Shown here piece after piece: positions 18,378 to 26,161 of a stretch of 64,000 bases of DNA (positions are counted from its first letter, which is position 1; each line of letters opens with the position of its first letter). Where the stretch lies: contig JAFIGX010000024.1 in NCBI GenBank assembly GCA_017849455.1, forward strand, positions 248,001 to 312,000. Reading direction: 5' to 3'. The notes under the pieces were generated by a model. It did not search any database. It had not been told where the DNA came from and saw only the letters and a program-made list of their open reading frames with translations. The DNA is from Pseudobacter sp. (GTDB lineage: Bacteria; Bacteroidota; Bacteroidia; Chitinophagales; Chitinophagaceae). Position numbers and translations under genes: made by a program.

Positions 18378-18450
18378 TGTCCCCGCAGAGACTCGAACTC
18401 TGGACCCATTGATTAAGAGTCAATTGCTCTACCAACTGAGCTACGGAGAC
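18378..18450 (-). tRNA. tRNA-Lys (anticodon CTT)
   Basis: Reading the minus strand gives a 73-nt cloverleaf: acceptor GTCTCCG/CGGGGAC with one T-G pair, D-arm GCTC-AGTTGGTA-GAGC, anticodon arm ATTGA-CTCTTAA-TCAAT with CTT at positions 34-36, variable loop GGGTC, T-arm CAGAG-TTCGAGT-CTCTG, and discriminator A. CCA is not encoded. It decodes AAG. Confidence 0.95.
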
Positions 18451-18499
18451 AATCGGGGTGCAAAAATAGTCAATCGAACGATACAATCCTAGTTCTCTT

Positions 18500-19960
18500 T
18501 TACTGAATTATGGAAGCCTTTCCTTTTTCCAGGTGGAGATGATGGGTTACACTGCCGGGGATCTCTTCCCGGTAATGGCTTACATACACCAGGGTGCAGG
18601 CGCTATGGGCACAGATGGTATCGACCAGTTCCCGGAACATGGCAATATGCGCTTCATCGAGTCCCTGGCAGGGTTCATCCAGGATCAGGAGCGGCGGGTT
18701 CTTGATCAGGGCACGGGCCAACAACACCAGCCTTTGTTCTCCGGCCGATAATTGTGATAATAATTTGTGGGCCTGACCATTCAGTTGCAGGAGGCTGCAC
18801 CATTGTTCTACGAGCGCTTCCTGTTCTACCGTCAGTGCCCTGAACAGGCCGATCGTATCGAACAGGCCCGAAGCAATGGCCTGGGAGCAAGTAGCTGTAT
18901 AGTCGAAATAAAGGTGTATTTCCGGCGATACATAACCGATCTTTTTCTTGATATCCCAGATACTTTCACCGCTGCCCCTTCTCCGGTCGAAGAGATAGAT
19001 CTCATTGGAATAGGCCTGGGGATTATCGCCTGTGATAAGGCTCAGCAGGGTCGACTTGCCTGCGCCATTAGGCCCTGATACACTCCACCGTTCACTTCTT
19101 TTCACATGCCAGTTCACGTCATGCAGAATGGTCCTTCCTTCATATTGAATGCCAACATTCACCATCCTGATCGCGGAGGAAAATGGTTCGGCAGTGGATG
19201 TGGTAAGCGTCTTCAGCGTAGCCAGGGAGATAGCAGGTGCTCCATCATTGAACACAGGTGGCTGGAATGCAGCACGGGGAGCGACCGCGATCAATTGTCC
19301 CTCCTGCAGGGTAGCGATATGCGTGATGCAGTCGGGGATCTCCTGCGGCGTCGTGATCACCAGGAGCGTGATCCCTTTCTCGCTCAATGTATTCAGCATG
19401 GAATGCAGGAGTGTACGGCCATCCGTGTCGAGGCCCAGGAAGGGATTATCGAGGATCAGCAGTCTGGGCCGTTGAAGCAGTGCAATGGCAAGTTGAAGGC
19501 GTTTGTTCTCCCCGTTCGATAACTGGATCAACGGCTCGGCCAGCAATCGATCTACCTGTAACAGCTCCAGCCAGTGAAGGGTTTGCCGGTCTGGATCGAC
19601 AGGCAGGTAACCAGCCAATGCGTTTTCGACGGTTATCGTTTGTTCGGCATCGAATGAATTATAGCGTTGCTGGTAATAGAAATCGCTCCGGTTGGTAAGG
19701 TCCTTGAAGCGATGCTGTTGTTCCACTACGATCACCGAATGATGAAAGGTCTCCGGTGTATCGAAGCCGGGCAGGAGGGAGCCGCTGAAAAAATGCCGGC
19801 CGTCCAAAGTATGCGCCAGCACAGTCTTTCCACTGCCTGATGGGCCGATGAAGGCCCAGTGCTCCTTTTCATGGATCGTAAATGAAATATTGTCGAGGAT
19901 CTTTTTTGTACCCAGTTTTACTGTTACCTGGTCCAGTTGAAGGATAATGCCCGGCTCCAT
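18500..19960 (-). CDS. ModF/PhrA-like ABC ATPase with two nucleotide-binding domains
   Basis: The 486-residue product is two ABC cassettes in tandem with no membrane segment. The first has Walker A GPSGSGKT (residues 39-46), signature LSNGE (147-151) and Walker B LLILDNPF, with Asn at 172 where the catalytic Glu is expected. The second has GPNGAGKS, signature LSAGE and an intact LLILDEPCQGLD. The layout and length match the ModF/PhrA group, soluble ABC proteins whose cellular job is unclear (E. coli ModF is beside the molybdate genes). No transporter or molybdate gene is next to it here. The degenerate first site means that ATP is probably hydrolysed mainly at one of the two composite sites; this may be normal for the Bacteroidota members. 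It is a single gene, downstream of nothing on its strand. Confidence 0.85.
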   Translation of the reverse strand: MEPGIILQLDQVTVKLGTKKILDNISFTIHEKEHWAFIGPSGSGKTVLAHTLDGRHFFSGSLLPGFDTPETFHHSVIVVEQQHRFKDLTNRSDFYYQQRYNSFDAEQTITVENALAGYLPVDPDRQTLHWLELLQVDRLLAEPLIQLSNGENKRLQLAIALLQRPRLLILDNPFLGLDTDGRTLLHSMLNTLSEKGITLLVITTPQEIPDCITHIATLQEGQLIAVAPRAAFQPPVFNDGAPAISLATLKTLTTSTAEPFSSAIRMVNVGIQYEGRTILHDVNWHVKRSERWSVSGPNGAGKSTLLSLITGDNPQAYSNEIYLFDRRRGSGESIWDIKKKIGYVSPEIHLYFDYTATCSQAIASGLFDTIGLFRALTVEQEALVEQWCSLLQLNGQAHKLLSQLSAGEQRLVLLARALIKNPPLLILDEPCQGLDEAHIAMFRELVDTICAHSACTLVYVSHYREEIPGSVTHHLHLEKGKASIIQ

Positions 19961-20091
19961 AGCTTACTGCTGATTTCCTGCAAAGATGGGGAATGTAAGT
20001 AATCCGGGGTGCAGGATGGTAAATATAAAAAAGAAAAACAGTGGCATGCACTGTTTTCCTTTTTGCAAAGAGGAAGATCGAGGATATCGAA

Positions 20092-20412
20092 CTATTGTTC
20101 CAATTTGATTTCTCCGATATCTGTAGGTTGGCCATCAGCTACCGTTACACCATCCTTTGCAGCGTTCTTGTACGGCGGTTTCGCTTCGATGATCACACGA
20201 TAAGTACCTGCTTTTGCACCGGTGATCTCAAATGCGCCTTTTTCAATAGCGGCTTTCAGTGTGTCCGAACCGGATAAGGCCCATGCACGTGTAGCGCCGT
20301 CTGCCGGTGATACCGTACCCTTGATAGAGCCTGACTGAATGCCTTTGAAAGCGAATAATCCTACAGTTGCGGCAACGCCAACAGTCGCCAAGATTGACTT
20401 GATGCTTTTCAT
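20092..20412 (-). CDS. Small secreted carboxypeptidase-regulatory-like protein
   Basis: The 106-residue product has an N-terminal hydrophobic segment (ILATVGVAATVGLFAF) acting as signal peptide or anchor. The rest is one carboxypeptidase regulatory-like (transthyretin-type) beta-sandwich: GSIKGTVSPADGATRAWAL, GAFEITGAKAGTYRVIIEAKPPYK, TVADGQPTDIGEIKLEQ. Small single-domain proteins of this type are frequent in Bacteroidota and are usually exported; the role is unknown. It has its own leader in the divergent region and no operon partners. Confidence 0.75.
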   Translation of the reverse strand: MKSIKSILATVGVAATVGLFAFKGIQSGSIKGTVSPADGATRAWALSGSDTLKAAIEKGAFEITGAKAGTYRVIIEAKPPYKNAAKDGVTVADGQPTDIGEIKLEQ

Positions 20413-20852
20413 AATTGAAAAATTATAGGTTAATAAAAATGGTTACTAAAAATTACCGTATCAACTGATTCTCTCTCACGTTAGAGTAGGTGGGGGATTC
20501 TAACACTCAGCTAAACAATGACTGTGCCATAATTTTTTTTCGTGAATAAAAAAAAGATTAACAGATATTTTCCAGCCACAGCGCGGATTTCAGCGCTGGT
20601 GGCACATTTTTTTTGTGAATATATATTTTCGGTTATGCCTACCGTTGTGAAAAAAAATCTACAGCATCGGCCCTTTAATTAATTCCATATAACAATCATC
20701 CTTCCGATGAAAATCAGGGAATTATTGTATTGCTTACACATTCGGCGACCGGTTACCTTAACTTATCCTTAAATGTTTGGTCATATCCAGTTAATGATAC
20801 CGTTAGAATTTTGCCATGTCAAAGTCAGTATGCTTAACCAAATACCGAGTAT
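20413..20852. other. 440-bp divergent intergenic region with an orphan terminator
   Basis: It contains the start regions of the two small secreted-protein genes, which diverge, and a + strand intrinsic terminator at 20575-20614 that has no gene upstream of it. A short antisense or leader RNA starting near 20440 would explain the terminator, but no promoter could be pinned down. Confidence 0.4.
20575..20614 (+). terminator. Orphan intrinsic terminator
   Basis: GCCACAGCGC (20575-20584) pairs with GCGCTGGTGGC (20593-20603, one bulged G), followed by a T-run at 20607-20614. Confidence 0.55.
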
Positions 20853-21242
20853 ATGAAAACCACTACCATGGTGAGAACCATTATCCTGATCAGCTCTTTG
20901 TTCATGTCTTTCTTCGCTGTAGCCGAAAACCGTGCAGGCACTGATCCCGCAGCACCTGTTATGGAAGTCACTTATGATGGGGTTGATGGCGATTACCTGC
21001 TCTTCACCGTGAAGGCAACTGTTGCCACCAAATCATTCTTCGTGATCAAGAATGAAACGGGCGACGACCTGCACCGGGAAGTTTATTATGAAGGGAATAG
21101 CATACGCCGTATCCGGATCCAGAAAACGGATATCAGGCGCATCCACTTCATCCTCTCCCAAAAGAAAAAACAGTGCTCCCGTACTTTCAAGGTGAACACG
21201 CAACTGGTGGAAACCACCCATGTACTGGAAACAGCGAATTGA
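20853..21242 (+). CDS. Small secreted protein of unknown function
   Basis: The 129-residue product has a clear signal peptide (MVRTIILISSLFMSFFAVAEN; the true start may be the second Met). The mature region is short, beta-rich and basic towards the end: VMEVTYDGVDGDYLLFTVKA, KSFFVIKNETGDDLHREVYYEG, IRRIRIQKTDIRRIHFILS, QKKKQCSRTFKVNTQLVE. It contains one Cys. I do not recognise a named family. It is a single gene with its own terminator; located in the periplasm or on the surface by inference from the signal peptide. Confidence 0.7.
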   Translation: MKTTTMVRTIILISSLFMSFFAVAENRAGTDPAAPVMEVTYDGVDGDYLLFTVKATVATKSFFVIKNETGDDLHREVYYEGNSIRRIRIQKTDIRRIHFILSQKKKQCSRTFKVNTQLVETTHVLETAN

Positions 21243-21624
21243 GACCGGCCATCAGGAAAAAGCGAGGGCAAAGCCATTTGAAATAACCTTCAATACTTAT
21301 AGTTGTGATCGGGATATGTCTCTCCAACCAGGAGCAGTTCATATCCCGCTTTTATTTCTAATCTCCCATCACTCCATATAATATATATTGTACCATTGCT
21401 CAACCTTCCCTTATTCACCTTCCACTCTTCTATCTCTTAGCCCCTTTCTTTTCCACAACCGTTGATATTTCAACTAAATACCGTCTCCCCCGGTTTTGCT
21501 ATATTTGCCCGTTCTATAGATTCGTAGCAGTTGATTATGAATGAATTTGTAATATATAATAATATTCATAATTAGTACTTTGCAGGCTGAATTACCGTTA
21601 TTGACGAACCGGATTTAATATACT
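21243..21624. other. 382-bp intergenic region before topoisomerase IV subunit B
   Basis: It holds the terminator at 21310-21357 and a very A/T-rich block (about 21530-21580) that should contain the parE promoter (TAGTACTTTGC near 21576 resembles a -7 box with one base missing). No ORF or repeat was seen. Confidence 0.4.
21310..21357 (+). terminator. Intrinsic terminator
   Basis: CGGGATATG (21310-21318) pairs with CATATCCCG (21340-21348), with an inner CTCC/GGAG stem, followed by CTTTTATTTC. It ends the small secreted-protein gene. Confidence 0.7.
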
Positions 21625-23529
21625 ATGGCAAAAGAAAAAGAAACCTCCAATCTCTTTGAGTATACCGAAGATTCCATACGAAGCCTCGACTGGCGGGAAC
21701 ATATCCGCCTCCGCCCCGGCATGTATATCGGGAAACTCGGCGACGGCAGCAGCCCGGATGACGGTATTTACGTTCTCATCAAGGAAGTGATCGACAATTG
21801 TATCGATGAACATACCATGGGCTACGGCAAGCAGGTCGATATTACTATTGAAGGTAAAATGGTCACTATTCGCGACTATGGACGGGGCATACCCCTCGGC
21901 AAAGTGGTGGATGTAGTGAGCAAGATCAATACCGGCGCCAAATACGACAGCAAAGCTTTCCAGAAAAGTGTGGGCCTGAATGGGGTAGGTACCAAGGCAG
22001 TGAATGCCCTGAGCAACTATTTCAAAGTGACAGCTTTCCGTGAAGGAAAGGAAAAGACCGCTGAATTCGAAAGGGGAGTGCTGGTCAAAGAACACAAAGA
22101 GACCAAAACAAGCGAAGAGAATGGGACGATGATCACTTTCATTCCGGATGAAACCGTGTTCAAGAACTTCCATTTCCTGCACGAATACCTCGACAGCCAG
22201 TTGTGGAATTACTGTTACCTCAACGCCGGCCTCATCATCAACCTCAATGGAAAGAAATACGTCAGCAAGAACGGATTGCTCGACCTGCTCCAGCGCAAGA
22301 CCAATGAGGATGAATTGCGTTATCCGATCATCCACCTGAAAGGAGATGATATCGAAGTGGCCATCACCCACGAAAACCAATATGGCGAAGAATATTATTC
22401 CTTCGTGAATGGCCAGTATACCACCCAGGGAGGTACGCACCTGGCGGCCTTCCGCGAAGGATATGTGAAGACCATCCGCGATTTCTACAAAAAAGATTAT
22501 GATGCGGCCGATATCCGCGCCAGCATCTGTGCCGCTATATCAGTTCGCGTACAGGAACCGGTATTTGAGAGCCAGACCAAAACCAAGCTGGGTTCCCAGG
22601 TAGTGTTCGATGGTGGGCCCACCATGCGCAACTTCATAGGAGATTTCCTGGCAAAAGAGCTTGATAATTTCCTGCATCGTAATCCAACTGCTGCCGAAGC
22701 ACTGAAAAAGCGGATCGAGCAAAGTGAACGGGAACGCAAGGAACTGGCAGGCATCAAGAAGCTGGCCAATGAAAGGGCCAAGAAGGCCAACCTCCACAAC
22801 CGGAAACTCCGCGACTGCCGGTTCCATTTCAACGATGAACCTACAGGAAAAGAGAAGGATACGGTCCTGGAAAAACAGAAAGAAAGCACCATCTTCATTA
22901 CCGAAGGTGATTCGGCAAGCGGTTCAATCACCAAGTCGCGCAACGTGGAAACGCAGGCCGTATTCAGTCTGCGTGGTAAACCGCTCAACTGTTTCGGACT
23001 TACGAAAAAAGTGGTGTATGAGAACGAAGAATTCAACCTCCTGCAACATGCCCTCAATATCGAAGAAGGATATGAAGGCCTGCGTTACAACAATATCGTG
23101 ATCGCTACCGATGCGGACGTGGATGGGATGCACATCCGGCTATTGATGATGACTTTCTTCCTCCAGTTCTTCCCCGATCTCGTCAAAAACCAGCACGTCT
23201 ATATCTTGGAGACACCGCTGTTCAGGGTCCGTAATAAACAGCATACCATTTATTGCTATGACGAGAAAGAAAAACAGGAAGCCATCAAAAAACTGGGCGG
23301 TAAACCCGAAGTAACCCGATTCAAAGGATTGGGAGAGATCTCACCTGAGGAATTCGGGCGCTTCATCGGGCCCGAAATGCACAAGCAACCGGTGATCATC
23401 GAACAGGGTGAGCACGTCCAACTCCTGCTCGAGTACTATATGGGCAAAAATACCCAGGAGCGCCAGGAATTCATCATCGAAAACCTGCGCGTAGAGCTCG
23501 ATCTGGCAGAGGAAGATAAGACAAAGTAA
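21625..23529 (+). CDS. parE: DNA topoisomerase IV subunit B
   Basis: The 634-residue product is a type IIA topoisomerase B subunit. The GHKL ATPase domain shows RPGMYIG, EVIDNCIDEH, GRGIPLGK and GLNGVGTKAVNALS. The transducer domain includes FVNGQYTTQGGTH. The TOPRIM domain has the catalytic Glu in ITEGDSASGS and the metal-binding DADVDGMH, followed by TRFKGLGEISPEEF. It pairs with the A subunit at 26162-28681 to decatenate and relax DNA. Gyrase versus topoisomerase IV cannot be decided from motifs alone, but the parE-parC arrangement and the gene lengths (634 and 839) fit the second Bacteroidota pair, topoisomerase IV. It leads a run of five same-strand genes. Confidence 0.92.
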   Translation: MAKEKETSNLFEYTEDSIRSLDWREHIRLRPGMYIGKLGDGSSPDDGIYVLIKEVIDNCIDEHTMGYGKQVDITIEGKMVTIRDYGRGIPLGKVVDVVSKINTGAKYDSKAFQKSVGLNGVGTKAVNALSNYFKVTAFREGKEKTAEFERGVLVKEHKETKTSEENGTMITFIPDETVFKNFHFLHEYLDSQLWNYCYLNAGLIINLNGKKYVSKNGLLDLLQRKTNEDELRYPIIHLKGDDIEVAITHENQYGEEYYSFVNGQYTTQGGTHLAAFREGYVKTIRDFYKKDYDAADIRASICAAISVRVQEPVFESQTKTKLGSQVVFDGGPTMRNFIGDFLAKELDNFLHRNPTAAEALKKRIEQSERERKELAGIKKLANERAKKANLHNRKLRDCRFHFNDEPTGKEKDTVLEKQKESTIFITEGDSASGSITKSRNVETQAVFSLRGKPLNCFGLTKKVVYENEEFNLLQHALNIEEGYEGLRYNNIVIATDADVDGMHIRLLMMTFFLQFFPDLVKNQHVYILETPLFRVRNKQHTIYCYDEKEKQEAIKKLGGKPEVTRFKGLGEISPEEFGRFIGPEMHKQPVIIEQGEHVQLLLEYYMGKNTQERQEFIIENLRVELDLAEEDKTK

Positions 23530-23552
23530 GATATTTCAATTTTCGTATATAT

Positions 23553-23569
23553 AAGATAGTTATTATCTT
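23553..23569. promoter_or_regulatory. Inverted repeat upstream of dinD, operator candidate
   Basis: AAGATA-GTTAT-TATCTT (6-bp arms, 5-bp spacer) lies in the 77-bp gap between parE and dinD and overlaps TATCTTTA, a -7-like box, so a repressor bound here could control dinD separately from parE. Confidence 0.35.
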
Positions 23570-23606
23570 TATTGGCGACAGATTTTTGTAACCAAATCTT
23601 CGCTAT

Positions 23607-24452
23607 ATGAAAAAAGAATTGATAAAGGAATTATTCCAGAAATTTGAGCAGGCTTGTTACATGTTCAATAATATCGAGTGTTGGAGCGCCAGAGAGCTCC
23701 AGGAGATTCTTGGATATACGAAATGGAGCAATTTTCAGAACGCGATCGAGAAAGCCAAAGAATCGTGCAAACACGCCGGGGCACTGGTTTCTGACCATTT
23801 TGCCGATATCGGCAAAATGGTCGTACTTGGCAGTGGTTCTCAAAGAGAAATTGAAGATATTGCCCTTACCAGGTATGCCTGCTACCTGATCGCTCAGAAC
23901 GGTGATCCTGCTAAAAATGAAGTCGCGTTTGCACAGACCTATTTTGCAGTGCAAACCAGGAAACAGGAAATTATAGAGCAGCGGTTATTGGATGTGGCAA
24001 GGGTAACGGCGAGAGAGAAGCTCTCGAAATCAGAAAAGAAACTTTCTGGAATTATTTTTGAAAGAGGCGTTGATCATAAAGGATTTGCTGCTATTCGTTC
24101 AAGAGGTGATAAAGCACTTTTTGGTGGTTATACCACCAACGATATGAAAAGAAAATTGCATCTTCCGGAAAACAGGGCCCTGGCTGATTTTTTGCCTACT
24201 CTGACCATTAAAGCAAAAGATTTTGCCACGGAACTGACCAGTCATAATGTTGTGGAAAAAGATTTGAAAGAGGAGCAACCAATATCGAAGGAACACACGG
24301 ATAATAATCTGGCAGTTCGCAAAATGTTGCTGGAAAGAGGTGTGAAGCCGGAAACATTGCCTGCATCGGAAGATGTTAGCAAAGTAAAACGCCGGTTGGA
24401 AAATGATGGCAAGAAGGTATTGAAAGGAGTGAATAAAACAAAAAAGAAGTAA
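23607..24452 (+). CDS. dinD: DNA damage-inducible protein D homologue
   Basis: The 281-residue product matches DinD throughout: an N-terminal BRO-N-like domain (WSARELQEILGYTKWSNFQNAIEKAKESC, DHFADIGKMVVLGSGSQREIEDIALTRYACYLIAQNGDP, VAFAQTYFAVQTRKQE) and the C-terminal half with IIFERGVDHKGFAAIRSRGDKALFGG and the LERGVKPETLPASEDV tail. In E. coli DinD is SOS-induced and inhibits RecA filament activity. The gene is placed between the two topoisomerase IV genes, has its own A/T-rich leader with an inverted repeat, and looks richer in A/T codons (AAA, GAA, ATA, TTA) than its neighbours, which points to horizontal insertion. DinD is patchily distributed, in keeping with that. Confidence 0.9.
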   Translation: MKKELIKELFQKFEQACYMFNNIECWSARELQEILGYTKWSNFQNAIEKAKESCKHAGALVSDHFADIGKMVVLGSGSQREIEDIALTRYACYLIAQNGDPAKNEVAFAQTYFAVQTRKQEIIEQRLLDVARVTAREKLSKSEKKLSGIIFERGVDHKGFAAIRSRGDKALFGGYTTNDMKRKLHLPENRALADFLPTLTIKAKDFATELTSHNVVEKDLKEEQPISKEHTDNNLAVRKMLLERGVKPETLPASEDVSKVKRRLENDGKKVLKGVNKTKKK

Positions 24453-24466
24453 TCCAGCCAGAACGC

Positions 24467-25261
24467 ATGTTTGAATTTCACGCTGATAGAAAACGCTATT
24501 TCGACATTCAGGAAATGAATGCGGAAAAATATGTGATCCCGTTCATAGAGGAGAAACTTCCCCTGCAGGAAGGCATGCGCGTACTGGAGATCGGTTGCGG
24601 AGAGGCTGGCGTACTGAAGGCATTCATAAAAAAAGGATGTATCTGCGTGGGGGTCGAGCTGGATGCACCCAGGATCGAAAATGCGAAACTATGGCTGGCT
24701 GAAGAATTGAAGGCAGGTAAGATCAGCTTTGTCACACGGGATATTTATAAGGTAGATGCAGAAAAAGAACTGGGCGGACTTTTCGATATCATCATCCTCA
24801 AAGATGTGATCGAACATATCCATGATCAGCCCCGCCTGATCGGATGGATGAAGCAATTCCTCAAACCGGAAGGCGTCATCTTTTTCGGGTTCCCGCCCTG
24901 GCAGATGCCATTCGGTGGGCATCAGCAGATATGCAGGAATAAGTGGCTTTCCCGCATGCCTTATTATCATTTATTGCCCAGGCCCCTTTACCGTGGCATC
25001 CTGAGAAAATACAGGGAACCCGTAGATGAGTTGCTCGAGATCAGGGATACCCGTATCTCGATTGAAAAATTTGAAAGGATTGCCAAACAACAGGGTTACA
25101 CGATCATCAACCGTCTGCATTACCTCGTGAACCCCATCTATGAATGGAAATTCGGATGGAAACCTAAAAAGCAGGCCGGGATCGTGAAAGCGATACCCTG
25201 GGTACGGAATTTTGTGACCACCTGTGTTTATTACCTGATAACACCCAGGCAAACTCAATAA
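24467..25261 (+). CDS. Class I SAM-dependent methyltransferase
   Basis: The 264-residue product has the class I methyltransferase motifs: VLEIGCGEAGVLKAF (motif I, SAM binding, near residue 40), an acidic loop GVELDAPRIENAK, FDIIILKDVIEHIHD (motif IV with the HD-like end typical of small-molecule methyltransferases) and FLKPEGVIFFGFPPW. The C-terminal part is basic and hydrophobic (NRLHYLVNPIYEWKFGWKPKKQ) and may bind membrane or a lipid-like substrate; there is no export signal. The substrate is unknown. It starts 14 bp after dinD and ends 9 bp before the DUF1835 gene, so it is co-transcribed with the latter. Confidence 0.85.
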   Translation: MFEFHADRKRYFDIQEMNAEKYVIPFIEEKLPLQEGMRVLEIGCGEAGVLKAFIKKGCICVGVELDAPRIENAKLWLAEELKAGKISFVTRDIYKVDAEKELGGLFDIIILKDVIEHIHDQPRLIGWMKQFLKPEGVIFFGFPPWQMPFGGHQQICRNKWLSRMPYYHLLPRPLYRGILRKYREPVDELLEIRDTRISIEKFERIAKQQGYTIINRLHYLVNPIYEWKFGWKPKKQAGIVKAIPWVRNFVTTCVYYLITPRQTQ

Positions 25262-25270
25262 TATCGATAT

Positions 25271-26107
25271 ATGATCCACATAGTATTCAACGAAGCCGAC
25301 ATTGCAGTATTGAAAAAAGCCATTGAGCTGGATGAAGGCCTCCAGGGAGAAGTGGTACAGATCAAAGACGATTATGCTGTCGGGCCACTGCAGGATATTT
25401 ACCTGGGCGAAGGCATAGAGGCCCGCAAACAATGGTGGCGTGAAGTGCTGGCCGGAGGTGATTACGATGGCCATGTAGATTCCGGTGAAGTGGACGATTA
25501 CAAAACAGTGGCAGAGTTGGTAGGCGCCATGCGCCGTGACCCGGATGAATTGATCTGGATATGGGCAGCACAGAACAAGCACGATGTGAGCGGGTATTAC
25601 TGGCTCCTGCGTTATATGTCGGAGTTCCAGGGCAGGGTGTATATCCTGTACCTCAATAACCTTCCGTTCATCAATGAAAAAGGGCTCATTTTTTACCCGG
25701 AATGGCTGCATGTAATACCTCCCAAAGAGTTCCTGAAGGCTAAAAAGCTGGCCCGCACTATTACACTGAGCGAATTTGAAGTGGACCCCGATGAGTGGAC
25801 AAAACTCCAAAACGAGAACAAAGGCGTTCGCGTACTGGAAGGCGGAAAAAAGTTAGCACAGCACGATTATGATTTCTATGACGAAGACCTGAAGAAATTC
25901 ATTACTGCCGATTGGCAGAAAGCCAGCAGGATCATCCACCAGTTCCTGGGGAAGAACAAGCATACTACCGGCGACGCATACCTGCTATGGAGACTGAAGC
26001 AAATACTCGCAGCCGGTGATTACGATGTGCAGGGAGAGATGAAAGCGATGAAAGAGTTCGAGGTGAAGGCAAAGTCGGCCATTCAACAATCGATGGAGGA
26101 ACAATAG
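25271..26107 (+). CDS. DUF1835/DUF3658 domain protein
   Basis: The 278-residue product begins with the DUF1835 pattern (MIHIVFNEADIAVLKKAI, DDYAVGPLQDI, the WxxxL and DELIWIWAAQNKHDVSGYYWLL segments) and has a helical C-terminal portion with TTGDAYLLWRLKQILAAGDYDVQG, the DUF3658 region. It is cytoplasmic by absence of signals. The function of the family is unknown. In this window it is tightly linked to the methyltransferase and precedes parC by 54 bp; the same association with topoisomerase IV genes in related genomes would be worth checking but cannot be claimed from here. Confidence 0.8.
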   Translation: MIHIVFNEADIAVLKKAIELDEGLQGEVVQIKDDYAVGPLQDIYLGEGIEARKQWWREVLAGGDYDGHVDSGEVDDYKTVAELVGAMRRDPDELIWIWAAQNKHDVSGYYWLLRYMSEFQGRVYILYLNNLPFINEKGLIFYPEWLHVIPPKEFLKAKKLARTITLSEFEVDPDEWTKLQNENKGVRVLEGGKKLAQHDYDFYDEDLKKFITADWQKASRIIHQFLGKNKHTTGDAYLLWRLKQILAAGDYDVQGEMKAMKEFEVKAKSAIQQSMEEQ

Positions 26108-26161
26108 TATCCTGCCCTGTAAACCTATTTAAAATACAAGCCTCCGGGCTGATCATACTTT

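Noticed and set aside
21598..22440. 280-codon open frame antisense to parE
   Set aside because: It mirrors the coding frame of parE and arises from its codon use; the translation has no recognisable motif.
24467..26107. Restriction-modification or defence island between parE and parC
   Set aside because: The methyltransferase has small-molecule type motifs, not DNA methyltransferase motifs (no DPPY/NPPY), and the next gene is a DUF1835 protein without nuclease motifs.
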